Positions 37,830-64,000 are shown, numbered from the stretch's first letter. The stretch is DNA of 64,000 nucleotides from Anagrus nilaparvatae (GCA_022575985.1 JAKSXM010000007.1:57132501-57196500); one strand, 5' to 3'. The notes: generated from the letters alone by a model not told the origin. Made by a program: numbers and translations.

Positions 37830-40800
37830 GTGCGTGACTTAGTTTTTACAAATGTGTGCAAAATTAAGGAAAATAACAATGATAATTAATTAAATAGTCC
37901 TTTTTAAAAAATAAATTATGATCTATTTAATCATTTTTCTTCGTAATCTTTTTTAATAATATTTTTTGAATATTTCAGTAATGATAAGTTACAGTTAAAA
38001 ACGCAAAATCACAATATTTCTTAAATACATTTTTATTTTCATGCTAGGCTAAAATTTTAGTGAAAAAATTTCATTTTATGATTTTTGATTTGACAGTATA
38101 TTTTATTAGTTATAGAGGATAGATATAGAGAATACTTATAGTTCTATACTCGGTTCTATATTATCCTAAACTTTGCCCTCGACTTTGCCATCAAGAATCT
38201 GTCATTTAAAATTAGCAGCAAACAAAAATAATAATAAAATTAGATTACCCTCGATTACACAAAGCTTTACTGCCAAAATGAAAGTCTTTCTGTGATATTA
38301 TGTCCATTATATGCAAAATGTGAGGTTTAACCTGGTTACGTGTGTTTTTAAAACGAAGTATTGCAATGAATATTAAATGTAACTTGGAATTTTAGCGAGA
38401 ATTTTAGAGTAAATTTTATTTTTTTTTTTTTTATAAACCCCTTTTAATCAGCTTACATGTATCCTTGCATGTATCAAAATTCTTAAATTGCAAATTTAAA
38501 AAAACTTATAAATTAAGTATCTACTGAAATATCATAAATTATAAAAATAAATAATAGTGAAAAAGTTTTAACACAAAGATTATAACTGGAAATAATAAAT
38601 TTTTTAAATTTTATTTAAATCAAGAATAGTATTTTTATAAACAGTATTTTAATTATGGCTTTTCATAGAGGAGCACGTTTTCAGGCCTCGGTTTTTAAAA
38701 AAAGTTTCTGTCTCTGTGTGTGTATGCACACACACACACACACATACACACATATTATAAACAGTGATATTATTGCATCTAAAAATCTCAAACTACTTTT
38801 TTTTCATGAAAGTACTAATTTACCGAGTAATTTACTTAGAATTATCGCTTTTTCTCGATATCTCCGATCTAATAATTAATTTTGTGAAAATTTTTTCCAC
38901 CAAAAAGTACAAAAAACACCAGATTTTTTTATTTGGAAGTACTAATTTCAGAAATATCATTTTTACTAGATTTCGAGCTAGATTTTTTGGCTCTGATACG
39001 AGCTCTGATACTTAAAATTTTTTGAAAATTGTTGTATCAATATATTTGCCTTTAAAATACACAAAAAAACATCATTATTTTTTTTACGAGTTTTTTGGTT
39101 TCAGACGCAGTACCTAATTTTCTCGCTAATTTTTTTGATGAAAGTACTAGTTTTAAAAATATCGTTTTTATTTGATTTTTTAGATTTAATACCCTATTTA
39201 AAAAAATTTTTTGCTCAAAATTTGTTGAATTAAAAAATAAAAAGAACATGATTAAATTCTTTTTCTTTTTCGCGTACCTAAATTTTTCATTTATTTCTCA
39301 ATTTTACTGATTTTAATGAATAAATAATGAAATTTTTTCCATCCAAAAAAAATAATATTATTTTTTATTATAGTAAATTTTTTTTCTTTTTTTATGAAAT
39401 ACCAAATTTAATTTCTGGGAGTTTAAAATAACAATATCAAGGGAAAAATTTCAGTTATTTTTCTGAATCTGAAATTGGTCTACTAATAAGACTAATTTAT
39501 TTCCTTAAAAAAAACTCATATATTTCTAATAAAATAACTATAAATTTTATTACACACTTGCGAGGGTATTAAAAAATACAAAAAATATGATTTATTTACA
39601 TCTACCTGATATGAATATCAATAAATTAATCACAATCTATGTTTATTACATAACTATAAACTATAATTAATGTAAAAAAATATATAAATGTGAAATTCAT
39701 CAAATCAAATAAAAAATAAATATCAATTTAATTAAAATTATATATATCGATTTTTAACTTGATTACAAAATATATATATATAACATGACCTAATTTTTAT
39801 TCCAATTTATTTCCATAAATACATTTTTTCTTTCTTTTTTTGCTTTTATTATTATTATTATTACACTTAAATGCCAAATTGTATGTATGCACGTTAATAA
39901 TATATATAGCAAGTAATATTCTGTTAAAGAGATTCGGAAGTAGACAGTTAGTGTATAAAATATATATATAAAAAATAATGATAATCTATAGAGCGTCTTT
40001 GTACTTAATTTTCACTCTATTAATATTATTAGGTTATATTTATTTTTATTACTTAAATAAATATTAATTTATTGTTATTTCAGACAACATAAATCTATTG
40101 TTGTAATTGAACAGTGTTATAAATTATATATTTCTTTCATTCATGGAGTTATTAATAGCTTACTAAAATATATTGCTTTGAATTAGTGGTGTTGCCTGGT
40201 ATAGAGTACCTGGTCAAAAACATATTAGTTATGGTTGTATCAGTAGTTTATAAAAATTGCTCTAGGGCTTGCTCTAGGGTTCAATTTCATGTGCATCTAT
40301 TGTTGTTTATAGGATTAATCGAAATTAATATATAATTTCTTTGTGTAATACAGCAAAATAGAGCATTTATGATACAATAAATTAAATGTTATTGAATCTT
40401 TTTGAATTTCATTTACATCAATTTATAAACCTTTTTACTTTTCATATTTAATTCTGTGTTTATGCCTGTGGCTCTGAAAAATAAACAATAATGCCCTAAA
40501 GTTAAAATAACATACAATTTAATGTAAAAGTTTAAAATAATGCAAACTGTCAATTAAATTAATAGTTAAAAATTATTAATAATATAATTATTTATTTTTA
40601 AGCTCTCATCTGGGATGGGCATATAGATGAAATGGGGATATCCGAAAATTTTTCTAAGGGCGATAGTTTGCATATATTTACCGCTTTTTTTGTCAATCTA
40701 TCAACTATCAAATATCGCCATCTTATCGGATCCTAGTCAACTTTTTACGACTTTTTAAACAAAAAAATCATAATGCCAATAAAGCGACAAAAAAAATTGA

Positions 40801-42754
40801 AAAATTTAAAATTGAAAAATTTTTTTAAATCAAATTTAATAAAGAAAAAGAAAATAAAAAATATTTCAATTTCTTTTTAAGTTTTTTATTGCTTTTTTCT
40901 CAAAATCCCAGGTGACCAAAATCCCAGGAGGCCAAGTTAGGTAAATTATTAAGATGCACAAAGCTGGCACCAACCTTAGACACAGCACGAATAAATTTTA
41001 AGATACTTACTTTTTTCTCATCCAGTGCAATATGTGACTTCCAATTTAACTTTCTATAAAAGTATATGAGTCTATTCAGACTGTTAATTTCATTTGCAAA
41101 AGGAAAAGTGATTCTTACTTCCAAATCGACACAGGATAATAGGATGACATAACAGAATAATTCATTTTGACTATGTGCTTGAACCAAAATAGATAACTTT
41201 AGATGAACTTAGATAGAGAAAAGCGTTGGGATCAAAAGATATTGCGAGAGATATTGTGAGCTATAAATATCAGAGTTTTTGTGAATACAGATCGAGATAT
41301 AGATCTATAAATTATCAGCGTAAAGTAGGAGGGAATCGAATAAGTGATAAAGTAAATAGAAATAAAATTTCAATTAAACCAACATAAAAGTAAAAATAAA
41401 TTTTCTTTTCACATGAAAATTTCAATGAAATGTCCAATTTTTTTACGAACAAAGCAAATTTAATTTATTCTGTACTTTTTTATTGCGAAATATTTAAATT
41501 AGAAATTTTTTTTCTATCTTTTATTATATTCAAAAAACTATAAAACCGTTAAATTAAGATTTATTGAAAATTTTTATGATTTTTAGCATAAAATAATAAT
41601 AATTTATATTAAAAAGCACTTTTTTACTACTTTTTTACTATTAATCAAGTAATTTATTATAATAAAAAAAAAGGCTGAATTTTATTAAAAGAAAAAAAGT
41701 TTATTTACTACATTTATGAAAAATTACATTGATTATAAAACCATTATGCAATTTTCTTTTTTTCTTTTCTATTTAATAAAATAAATACGTAAACAACGTT
41801 ACAGTTTACCTATAGACTATCAAAAAGAAAATCTAAAAAAGGTAAAAAAAATAAAATGCATTTGTGCAAAAAATATAAAGTTTTCAAAGTAGTATCACGT
41901 ATAAGGGTCGAACAAGAGATGAAAGTCAAACTAACTTTTTTAACTAAGTTTCCCTTTTGCTCCTGTTTTTTTTGTACATAAAAGAAAAATATAAAAGTTT
42001 TTTTTTTTTAAACAAAATGTTAAAATTTTTCCTCGTGAAGTTGTTAAATTTAAATGATATTAAGTAAAAGTTATAAAAATGTTATCAAATAATATTTATC
42101 AAGATATTTATTTATTTTGTGATAAATTGTGTAAAATTTAAATAAATTTTCTACTTTTCTAAATTTTCACCCAATAAAAAGTCACTTGTCTGATCAATTG
42201 ATTTTTCTTTGAACTAATTACAGAAAGATTTACAACTTTTGTAGTTGTATCCGATTGCTTTTGCTGATTATACTTTTGATTTTTTGCATTCGTCAAAAGT
42301 TTTTAAGAAATCTACTTTCAATCCAGTGTATTGAATGTATTTCTAATACCAGAATAGATATTTATTATTTGATTTTCTCGCCTCCCGACGAGATCGAAAA
42401 AAACGTGTTTTCTCCCCATTGATAAAGAAAAATTGCATTTTATCCATAGGAACAAAAAAATAATATTCTAAATCACAATTTACCATGCTCGGTTTCGCCT
42501 TGAATGCGCTAATTAACATGCGATCTGGGCCATTCTTTTTTTTGGCCCTTAGTTAAAAAAAAAATATTACGGCGTCCGTTAGGACGCGCGACTAAGTTAA
42601 GTCCTACTAACTTAGAAGCACTAATATACAGGAAAATGAGGTTTCTCTCTCTTTTTTAAATATACTATATACCTAAATAATTTTTTAGCAACTTTATAAC
42701 GTTAATCCAAGTGATTCGCCAAACTAAGCAAACCATTGTGAAGCAGAACTTATA
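37830..42754. other. AT-rich spacer
   Basis: Contains the CA microsatellite at 38717 and a short imperfect hairpin at about 40640-40735 (AAGGGCGATAGTTTG against CAAATATCGCCATCTT). The minus frame 40900-41187 is not recognisable. Nothing else supported. Confidence 0.55.
38717..38756. repeat. (TG)n/(CA)n microsatellite
   Basis: tgtgtgtgtatg followed by cacacacacacacacacaca with two interruptions; the TG and CA runs can also pair as a hairpin. Confidence 0.85.
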
Positions 42755-43166
42755 TATACTGAAAAAAGTAACTTTCTTATATTAACAAAAAAATTAGAAA
42801 ATTCGTCAAATTTGTAAATTTTCGAAAAAAATCGTATAATTACTAAATTTCGTATATTAACAAAAAATTCAAGTATTCTCGATTTTTTTTGTGAATTCGC
42901 AAGAAAAATTGATAATTAACAATTTTTTTCTCGAAAATTTACAAAAAATAGTTGTAAATTTCCGAAAAATAGTTGTGAATTTACAACTTTTATCGTAAAT
43001 TCACAAAAAAAATTCGAGAATTTTCGAATTTTTCGATAATATACTAAATTGAGTAAATTTACGATTTTTATCGAATATTTACAAAATTTTTTGAAAATTC
43101 ACTAATTTTTCGAAAAAAATTCTATTTTTTTTGTAAATCTAAGAAAGTTACTTTGTACAGTGTATA
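42755..43166. mobile_element. TA-type MITE made of TTTTCGAAAATT repeats
   Basis: 412 bp, left TATACTGAAAAAAGTAACTT, right AAGTTACTTTGTACAGTGTA. The interior is almost entirely short runs such as AATTTTCGAAAAA and GTAAATTTACG, the same style as the terminal repeats of the 51404-55658 foldback. Hence probably the same broad family. Confidence 0.75.
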
Positions 43167-43613
43167 TTATGCCGATATTATGCTATGCAGGAGATTTGTA
43201 CAGGATAAAAAGTGATTAAAATATTATCCGTAATTACCATTCCATAAGTAATTTTCCAACCATCTTAATTATTTATCTCTTACGAACCACTAAAACCTCT
43301 TCTTCTTGATTTAAGAAAACAATAAAATTACTAATTTATTTTGTAAAATTTTCATAAATAATAATATTTAATAAAAAAACAGCAAAAGGTGCGTAAATAA
43401 AACAAAGAGCATCAACAAATTGAAAATTTTATTCTATTACTTTCTTCTAACTCTTAGTATACAAACTGACAAGCAAAGTCAATGTCAACATTTGGATAAA
43501 AATAATAATTGGCAAATTGTCATGATTAGTATAATGTAAATAAAGCTAAAGACGTCTGATCACTAAATAACTCAGTTGTTATTTAGTTTTCATACTAAAT
43601 TTATCATTTTCAG

Positions 43614-43826
43614 ATTTTTCTTTTATTGTTTAAAAAAATTCAAAATAATTTAAATGTTTTATTAGAAAAATTAAATAATATTTTCGGAAGGCACCAAAAA
43701 GAAATGCCTGTGTTAAAAAATTGTTTTGATTGTTTACCGTATATATTTCAAGATTGTTTAAATACTCGTTTAAAAAGAAATAATTATACTTTCGATTATG
43801 TTAAATATGCACCCTTGAACGATGAG
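43614..43826 (+). other. Possible isolated exon of unknown identity
   Basis: Between ttatcattttcag and gtaaat lies a 71-codon open stretch containing QKEMPVLKNCFDCLPYIFQD and RLKRNNYTFDYVKYAPLNDE. It ends in phase 0, the phase in which the first PDZ exon (47983) starts. It does not look like the missing PDZ half and I recognise no family. Open stretches of this length also arise by chance in such DNA, so it is only a candidate. Confidence 0.2.
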
Positions 43827-45288
43827 GTAAATACAAAAAAAATTTTTTGATTGATTAACTATAGTACTTTTTTATCATCTTTTTACTTGATTCGATTTTT
43901 TTAATTATTGACGTAAAAATCCATATTAATAAAACCCATCAATCATTCTATTTTATAAATATACGATAAATATACAAGTAATTTTTTTTATTTTTTAATT
44001 GCATTTTGTAGATACAAAAAATAAAAATTTATTCATATTAATCAATTATTCGTGTGTACTCGCATGTGTATATCATATACCTATTATTGAATTCGCATTT
44101 AAATGTAGATTTTTACGTGTAGGGTAAATGGTGCAGTTCTGGTCATGCTGCTAAAATTTTATTGAAGCTTAAAAGTTGTCTGAATTAGACTAAAATTTAA
44201 CTTTTTCATTTTTGTCTAATTTTTTGTGTATTGAAAAGTCTGTAATTATACTGAAAAATTTTATCAAGTCAGTTGACAAGATAAATTAGCAGAATCTTTT
44301 TTTATTCGATGACAATAAAACGACACTTGTATCGATTTAACCAGGTTTTTTATATCAAATACGTGAGGCAAAGTAAAAGTTTTTTTATTCTTTACTCAGC
44401 TATAACTTTTTCCATCAAATGATACTTAAAATTGAACTGTAACCTAACTGCATCTCTTAGGATAGAAACCCAGAAATAATTTTTTCCTTACAATTGAAAA
44501 TAATTAAATATTTTTATAGTTTAACAAGGTTTTACTGTACAAATTTTACAAAAAAAATAATTTGCGTGTTGAAAATTGGTCACTTTATTTATAAGTACTA
44601 ACGAATAGTAGTGTGAAATGCACAACAATGTTTTAAAATTTGAAAAATATAAATCTATATTGTAATGAATATTTAAAAAATAAAATTTTAAAATAACAAT
44701 ATTTTTTTTTGAAATTTATTTACATTTATGTGAAAATTTACTGCATAATTATTCTTTTAAATTATTATCCAATAATTGAATGTTTAACTTGATAAAATAT
44801 AATTAAGTTAATAAATAAAGTGGAAAAAAATATTAAGATAAAAAGAAATAAAAAATAAAACAAAATAAATTAAAAAAAAGTATATTTTAACCTACTTTTT
44901 TTTTAATTCTTATTTTAATCGCAAAAAAAAAGAAGAATATTACTCCTCGAATAAAATATTAATCAAATAAAGTTTATCTTTTTTCGCCTTTCAATTCTTT
45001 ATATTATATTTTTAGTTCTATATGAATTTTTCATTTTGTGCATTTTTATATGAGCTTTTCTGAGTTAAAACAGTTTTTTAGTTGATTCGTTGAATTGAAA
45101 TCAGATCGAGACTCAGATCTAATTCATTTTGGCAGGCAGTTCCATTCCTCACATAAATTTAGATTTTTCTCATATTAGTAAACTTCTTGGTAAACTTTTA
45201 AAGTTTTTTACCCCAGGAAAATTTTGATTACTGCTAAATTGTTATCGTGGTAGTCGAAAAATTTTTTTTACTTACATTTTTACAAATT
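43827..45288. other. AT-rich spacer, nothing recognised
   Basis: No bounded repeat or coding signal seen up to the target duplication of the hAT element. Confidence 0.55.
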
Positions 45289-45434
45289 ATATGAACCAGA
45301 GCTGGGATACTGTGACACGCTGTTATCCGTATATACGGCATACGGTGAACGGTTACTAGATGTATTTAGCCGTATATACGTCAAACTGCATACGGTAGCC
45401 GTATAAAATAGTCCATTAATACGGCAAATTTCAA

Positions 45435-46106
45435 ACGGATCCCGTATTGACTTTTGCCGTATAAAATTTCATACGGCAAAATCCAATACGGGAACCGTAC
45501 GAAATATGCTATACTAATGGATCATTTTATACGGCTCCCGTATTGACTTTTGCCGTATGAAAATCCATACGGCAAAATCCAATACGGGAACCGTACGAAA
45601 TATGCCGTATTAATGGACCATTTTATACGGCTCCCGTATTGACTTTTGCCGTATGAAAATCCATACGGCAAAATCCAATACGGGAACCGTACGAAATATG
45701 CCGTATTAATGGACCATTTTATACGGCTCCCGTATTGACTTTTGCCGTATGAAAATCCATACGGCAAAATCCAATACGGGAGCCGTATAAAATATGCCGT
45801 AATAATGGGAAATTGTATACGGCTCCCGTATTGACTTTTTCCGTATGAAAACCCATACGGCAAAATCCAATACGGGAACCGTACAAAATATGCCGTATTA
45901 ATGGACCATTTTATACGGCCCACGTATTGATTTTTGCCGTATGAAAATCCATACGGCAAAATTCAATACGGGAGCCGTATAAAATAGTCCATTAATACGG
46001 CATATTACCTACAGCTCCCGTATTTATTTATGCCGAATGAAAAACCGTACGACAAAATTTAATACCAAATCACCTATTTGTACGGCATAAGAATATACGG
46101 CCCCAT
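45435..46106. repeat. 96-bp minisatellite, seven units, inside the hAT element
   Basis: The marker ACGGCTCCCG (or a close variant) recurs at 45435, 45531, 45627, 45723, 45819, 45915 and 46011, exactly every 96 bp. The central units are nearly identical, the edge units diverged. Each unit contains internal inverted pairs (GCCGTATGAAAATCCATACGGC). Since 96 is a multiple of three, the minus strand stays open across the array (45522-45959) as a 32-residue repeat; this follows from the period and is not evidence for a protein. Confidence 0.9.
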
Positions 46107-46109
46107 ATT

Positions 46110-46450
46110 TTTCTCATACGGGCCCGTATGTATATAGGACCTGGGTAACTTCATAATGCCCACGGACCCGTATGCGTATAGAAGAGGGTATTTTCATAAT
46201 GCCCACGGGTCAGTATACGTATGAGACCTAGGTATTTTCATAATGCTGACGGGTCCGTGGGCATTATGAAAGTACTCAGGTCCTATATGCATACGGGTCC
46301 GTATGCGTATGAGCTTGGGTGTTTTCATAATGCCCACGGATCCGTCAGCATTATGAAAATACCCAGGTCCTATATGCATACGGGTCCGTATGAGTATGAG
46401 ACTTGGGTTTTTCATAATGCTGACGGTTCCGTGGGCAGTATGCATTCAAA
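46110..46450. repeat. Second repeat block of the hAT element
   Basis: Alternating direct and inverted copies of TTCATAATGCCCACGG and CCGTGGGCATTATGAA, with CATACGGGTCCGTATG between them. The copies mirror each other, so both strands show open frames (46194-46445 minus, 46221-46550 plus) with similar peptides. These are by-products of the repeats. Confidence 0.8.
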
Positions 46451-46616
46451 CTTTAACATACTACCAACTGATCCGTATACTTATAAAAATAAAGTATGGA
46501 CAGACTGTGCACGGATCATTATACTGCTTGGCCGTATATACGGCTGTTAGTTTTCCGTGCCCAAAATGCCGTGCATGCCCAGCTCTGATATGAACCCTAA
46601 AAAGATTTTATTTTGA

Positions 46617-47440
46617 ATTGCCAATTTGGAACACGAAATTACACGAAATGGTTATGGAAAAGTTTATTATGTTGAAAAAACATACTGACCCCCCTCCGTT
46701 CATGCCCATGGGCCTTCTGGGCCTAGAAAGGTAGGGCTGAATGCTATAAAATAAGAGTTTTTTCTCAATTTTTTTGGTAATTTTTGATGTAAAGCTAAAA
46801 CCTCACAAGTTAACCAAAACATCTCTAGTTAGACTCATTTTTTGGGTGCAACTGTCACCTTTCAAGCCTTGTACGCAGCATTTTTTTATCAATAATTTTC
46901 TAACCGTTATAATCAGTAAACCAAATGGCCATTTTTGGTCCAATATGACCAACTTTTAAATTGTTTCCAAAATTGCAATTTTTTATGAAAAAAAATTTTA
47001 TATATTTTAAAAATTTTTAGAAGCTCCAAGTTTCTATAAATCCTTTACAACAATAGTTTGATTTCTTTTTGATTTCATTTTGAGTTATGGCTCTACAAAG
47101 ATAGTGATAAAAATAAACATTTTTTAAAAAACCGAAAATCGAGACTCTGGCTTTAAATTATCAAATCTTGCAAAAAAATAATTAAAAAGAAGCGATTAAA
47201 AAATTTTTGTAAAACTTGAAGCTTTCAAAAAATTTTTTGAGACCTATATAAGCCATTTTTGTCAAAAATTATAATTTTGTTATTAAATCGGGTAGAAAAT
47301 TGAAAAATGAGTATTCGGTTTATCTTGCAGTTTATTGATCAAGTTATTGATCATAAAATAAGAGAATTAGTGATAAAAAATTTCGGTTGCTCCCTATAAT
47401 CAGTGTCTCAAGTGCATATGTCACTAAAGGAAGCTCAAAT
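46617..47440. repeat. Foldback family, copy 1 (diverged)
   Basis: Starts ATTTGGAACACGAAATTACA and shares GTTTATTATGTTGAAAAAAC, the ...CCTAGAAA... block and CCTCACAAGTTAACC with copy 3. The second arm is shortened and fades out near 47440. It lies just right of the hAT element and 5' of the first PDZ exon. The open frame 46774-46959 falls inside it and is not a gene. Confidence 0.65.
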
Positions 47441-47982
47441 TTCTTAAATTTTAATTTACTTTATAATTATTTAATTCACCTGATAATCAATCAATGATTT
47501 ATAAAAAAATCTCGAAAAAAATACATTACTTACACTACAACACCAATTAAATCAAATAAAATTAATTAATTAATAAATAATCAACAATAATAGATAATAC
47601 ACCTTGTAATACACAATTCCATAAATATAAAATATGACATTTAAACATTAAAATCTTGTTAATCTATTTTATAATAAAACGTATTAAGGCTTCCATTAAA
47701 TCCTTATAGTTCCAAACAAACACACATACACAAATCAAAATGTTCATGATGGATATATTGGTATAAGCTCTAACATTTTTATAACAAGATTTCAAATAAA
47801 AATATTGATTCAATTCCAAAGAAGCTTTTGCAAGAAATCCACTTACATTATATTAAAGTATAATAACATTTATACTCTACACACACATACACATAAATTG
47901 TTGTTTTTTTTATTAAATTTTTTTATTGGTAAAAAATATAGAATAACATTTATTTTATGTATATTTTGTTTTTCTGTTTTAG

Positions 47983-61193
<13,211 letters not shown>

Positions 61194-61330
61194 TTTGTTA
61201 TTAAATGGTTGTCCTAAATTCATGGCATGTTCTGTGTTCTAGGGTATTTCTTTACACAAAGATTATAAACATTTAGTTTCATCATCATATTATAAACCAA
61301 ATAAATAAAGACTGTTAAAGTTAATTTTTT
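61194..61330 (+). promoter_or_regulatory. Efa6 3' UTR with likely poly(A) signals
   Basis: About 107 nt after the stop, overlapping AATAAA hexamers occur at 61300-61305 and 61304-61309. They are the first good signals downstream. More AATAAA-like hexamers occur later in this AT-rich sequence, so longer 3' ends are possible. Confidence 0.5.
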
Positions 61331-63893
61331 AATTAATCTATCTGATGTGTACTGATCTCTCTAGTCAAATACATGCCAATTACTATACTTTTTTTTTTGG
61401 TGAATGGATTAGGGCTTTTATTAGACTAATATGTATATAACAGTATTGTACTAATTTTAACAAAATTTACTTCGCATAATTATAAAAGTACAAGATATTT
61501 AATTAATACGGCTTGATGCCTTAAATTATATCCTTTGAAAAATAATCAAAGCTCTTTGTATATAAATAACATTTGTTTACTAAATTTGTTATTTTTGCAA
61601 ATATAGGTTTTTTTTGTTTTGCTAAAGTTATTGTAGGTATTGATGCAAAATTAAAATTTTTTTTATATATTTATTGTAATTATTTTCTTCATCGTATATG
61701 AAGGGGCTTCCAATATTATATAGTATATAGATAAAAAATACACTATAACGTATAAAATTTAAAATATTTTTGCACCACAAAATAAATTGAAATATATATA
61801 TATAAACTCGATATAAACTTTATAAAATAAAATACTTAACGTTTCATTTTGATATAACAAATTTTTTTAATTAATTTTTTTTTTTTTTTTTTTTGTAAAA
61901 ATACCTTGTAACAAATAAAACATTTGATTACTTTAAGTCTTTAGTCAAGCCATTATTAAATCAGTTTGAAAAAAAATGTTTTTTTGTTATCTAAAACTAC
62001 TTTGTTAATTATTTAATAATTCCAACAAAAAAGTAAGATTTTTTTCTCATCGCTTTATATAGAGTACAAGTTGAAATTCTATTAAATTCGTTGATACGCT
62101 ATAGTAAATTATAGCAATGCGTATTATGCAAAATATATGTAAATACACATTGTACCTAAAATTAATAATCATCTCATTTGCTTTAATATTAATTTATATA
62201 ACTGTTTTTCCCAAAAGAAAAAATAGGTTGTTGCCATATTATACCTTGTATAAAATAAATAAAATATATTTTTTTAATGTAAATAAATGTTAATATAAAA
62301 TTATACGTTAATTTGCATTTTTTTTTTTTAAATATTTTTACTTTATTAATTATTCGGTTATAAATGTGCCATTTTCATTTTTTTGCACCATAAAAATTTT
62401 TATAACATTAAATTTCAATTTAAATATTTTTATATTGTGTGTAAAAAAAATTTATCGTTGCAAAGTATATAAGTTTTCAATCAATATTGAATTATATATT
62501 TAAGCCAAAGTTAATACTTTTTTTAAAAAATTTATTAGATTAATTAAAATTAAATAAGACTGGCGAATAAAAAAAAATTTTATATATGATTATATTATTC
62601 GATTGTTTTATTATCAGTATAATATAATGGAAAAGCAATGATGCCTAAGAGCACTTGATTACTTAAATATAATAATTTTTATTTTTTTTGTTATTAAATT
62701 TTACAATTCTTTTATTAAGTTTTTTGAATTAAAAAAAATTTTTTTGCATTTAAAAGTATACTTGTGTTGAAAAAATATCTTGTAAGGATACTTAATTAGT
62801 TGTACAAATGGTTTTTTTTTACACGTCTTTTTTACAAACATATTGTAACTAGAATTCGATAAGCTTTATATTTTATAATTTCTTTTAGAGCTGTTAACGA
62901 CTAGTCCAAATTTTTTTTAGTTCTTTAGTCATTTTTTTTTTATTTCATTTAAAAATTACTTATAAGTTAAAATAAATTTGTAAGTTTTTTGTAAATAAAA
63001 AAGGTGTAATATATGTGCATAATAAAATAAAGATAAAGTTTAAAAGATTACATAAATCGTTTATATGTTTTAATATTCAAATTTTCTTTACTTCCATTAT
63101 TAACTCTTTATTTCTCCTATTTAAACTTTCTTTCTGTAAGCTTCAGCATGATAAAAAAATTAATAACTTGAATATTTTTGGCTAATTTTTACCTACCTTT
63201 TTAAGATAATCATTAATATTAGCGAACCAAGTATGCTAACAATGATCCTCTATAGTTATTTAAAATAAAAAATACTATACTTAGACTTTCCTGAGTGTTA
63301 AGAAAAATAAGAATCGAATTTATGAAATGAGTCTAACAAATGGTATTTTTTATATTATTTGAAATAAAGTTTCTGTTGTCCGCTTATCCCTGATATAATT
63401 TAAAATAAATAATAGAATGAATTAATTTAAGAAAATTTCTTTGTACAAATTGTAATTTGATGATTAAAAATATTTCTTACATTATTTAGCAGGATTCAAC
63501 TACAAATAAAGTGATGGATTTTCAAGAAAAAACCAGAGACAAATCTAACTAATCAACTAAGATGTTATATATAATTGTTGCCAAATTATTTATTGTGAAC
63601 GAATGCTGAATGATTCTATATTTTTATAATAAACTACTACAAGTACTTACATAATTTTATATTTTTTCATTAAAAGAAAAATGTAAAATGCCAAAGAAAA
63701 TGTTGCATTTAATTTAATTTTTTCCTTAAGTGTAAAAAAAAAAAAACAAAATTTACTTTATAATATAATAATATATTTTTTATTCAAATAAAAATTTTAA
63801 CTTTTTTTTTTGACAAGAAAAAGTGATATTTACAAAATTAATAATCGCTAACTGTAAAATATACAGATTGTACATCTTAAATAACTAAAAATT
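61331..63893. other. AT-rich DNA downstream of Efa6
   Basis: Could include alternative longer 3' UTR. No further gene, tRNA or bounded element recognised. Confidence 0.55.
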
Positions 63894-63972
63894 GTATATA
63901 TATATATATATATATAAATATATATTTATATACATATATATATATATATATATGCATATATATAATATATCG
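63894..63972. repeat. (TA)n microsatellite
   Basis: Long TA-dinucleotide runs broken by single changes, near the right edge of the window. Confidence 0.9.
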
Positions 63973-64000
63973 ATAATTGTAAAAGAACATTATAATTAAA

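Larger units (their letters stand above)
45297..46587. mobile_element. hAT-type element carrying a minisatellite
   Basis: 1291 bp bounded by 10-bp inverted ends CAGAGCTGGG (45297-45306) and CCCAGCTCTG (46578-46587), with a perfect 8-bp target duplication atatgaac (45289-45296 and 46588-46595). CAG...CTG termini and 8-bp duplications are hAT hallmarks. It encodes no transposase, so it is non-autonomous. The interior is made of repeats rich in ATACGGC/GCCGTAT and, on the right, of longer repeats with TTCATAATGC. These are richer in G+C than the surroundings. It lies upstream of the first PDZ exon. Confidence 0.9.

Noticed and set aside
45522..45959. 145-residue minus-strand open frame with perfect 32-residue repeats (looks like a repeat protein)
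   Set aside because: It is the 96-bp minisatellite read through. The period is a multiple of three and the units contain no stop in that frame; there is no start context, splice signal or relation to a known family.
46194..46550. Open frames on both strands with similar peptides
   Set aside because: They arise from mirrored repeats in the right part of the hAT element.

Overview
The window is strongly AT-rich, intron-bearing eukaryotic nuclear DNA, full of transposon remains. Gene structure, intron sizes (63-78 nt where no transposon has inserted) and the mix of I-group and R2-clade LINEs, Copia, piggyBac, hAT and Tc1/mariner-type MITEs point to an insect. An AT-rich hymenopteran such as a parasitoid wasp would fit, but the order is not proven from the sequence.

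One host gene can be supported: the 3' part of an EFA6/PSD-family Arf6 exchange factor (PDZ - disordered linker - Sec7 - PH - coiled coil), plus strand, 47983-61193. Ten exons can be joined with correct GT/AG sites and phases into 951 codons plus stop. One of them is a 54-nt exon (56834-56887) that completes the PDZ fold. The start codon and the first half of the PDZ domain were not found and lie upstream, in this window or outside it.

The rest, left to right: 1-5640, AT-rich spacer with three small foldbacks (2602-2735, 3885-4052, 4068-4235); 5658-6478, 3' end of a dead R2-clade LINE; 9065-9813, a foldback MITE; 12946-13635, a piggyBac transposase remnant with its right end; 13640-17313, a decayed I/LOA-type LINE with endonuclease, RT, RNase H and poly(A); 18310-18600, an RT scrap; 21401-23616, a three-level nest (Tc1-type MITE interrupted by a LINE, itself interrupted by a TTAA MITE); 25347-25789, a related MITE; 27230-28166, a piggyBac-type MITE; 30120-31010, a Copia gag remnant, followed by a TTAA MITE (31037-31761); 33992-34602, a MITE; 35226-36022, a possible solo LTR; 37425-37829 and 42755-43166, MITEs; 45297-46587, a hAT element with a perfect 8-bp target duplication that carries a 96-bp minisatellite; 46617-49462, two foldback copies on either side of the first PDZ exon; 51404-55658, a 4.25-kb, largely palindromic foldback element in the big Efa6 intron; 59181-59664, a tRNA-derived SINE inside an otherwise 74-nt Efa6 intron.

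No prokaryotic system, CRISPR array or complete mobile-element gene was seen. The most informative observations are the resolved nesting of insertions and the load of inverted repeats around the PDZ exons.
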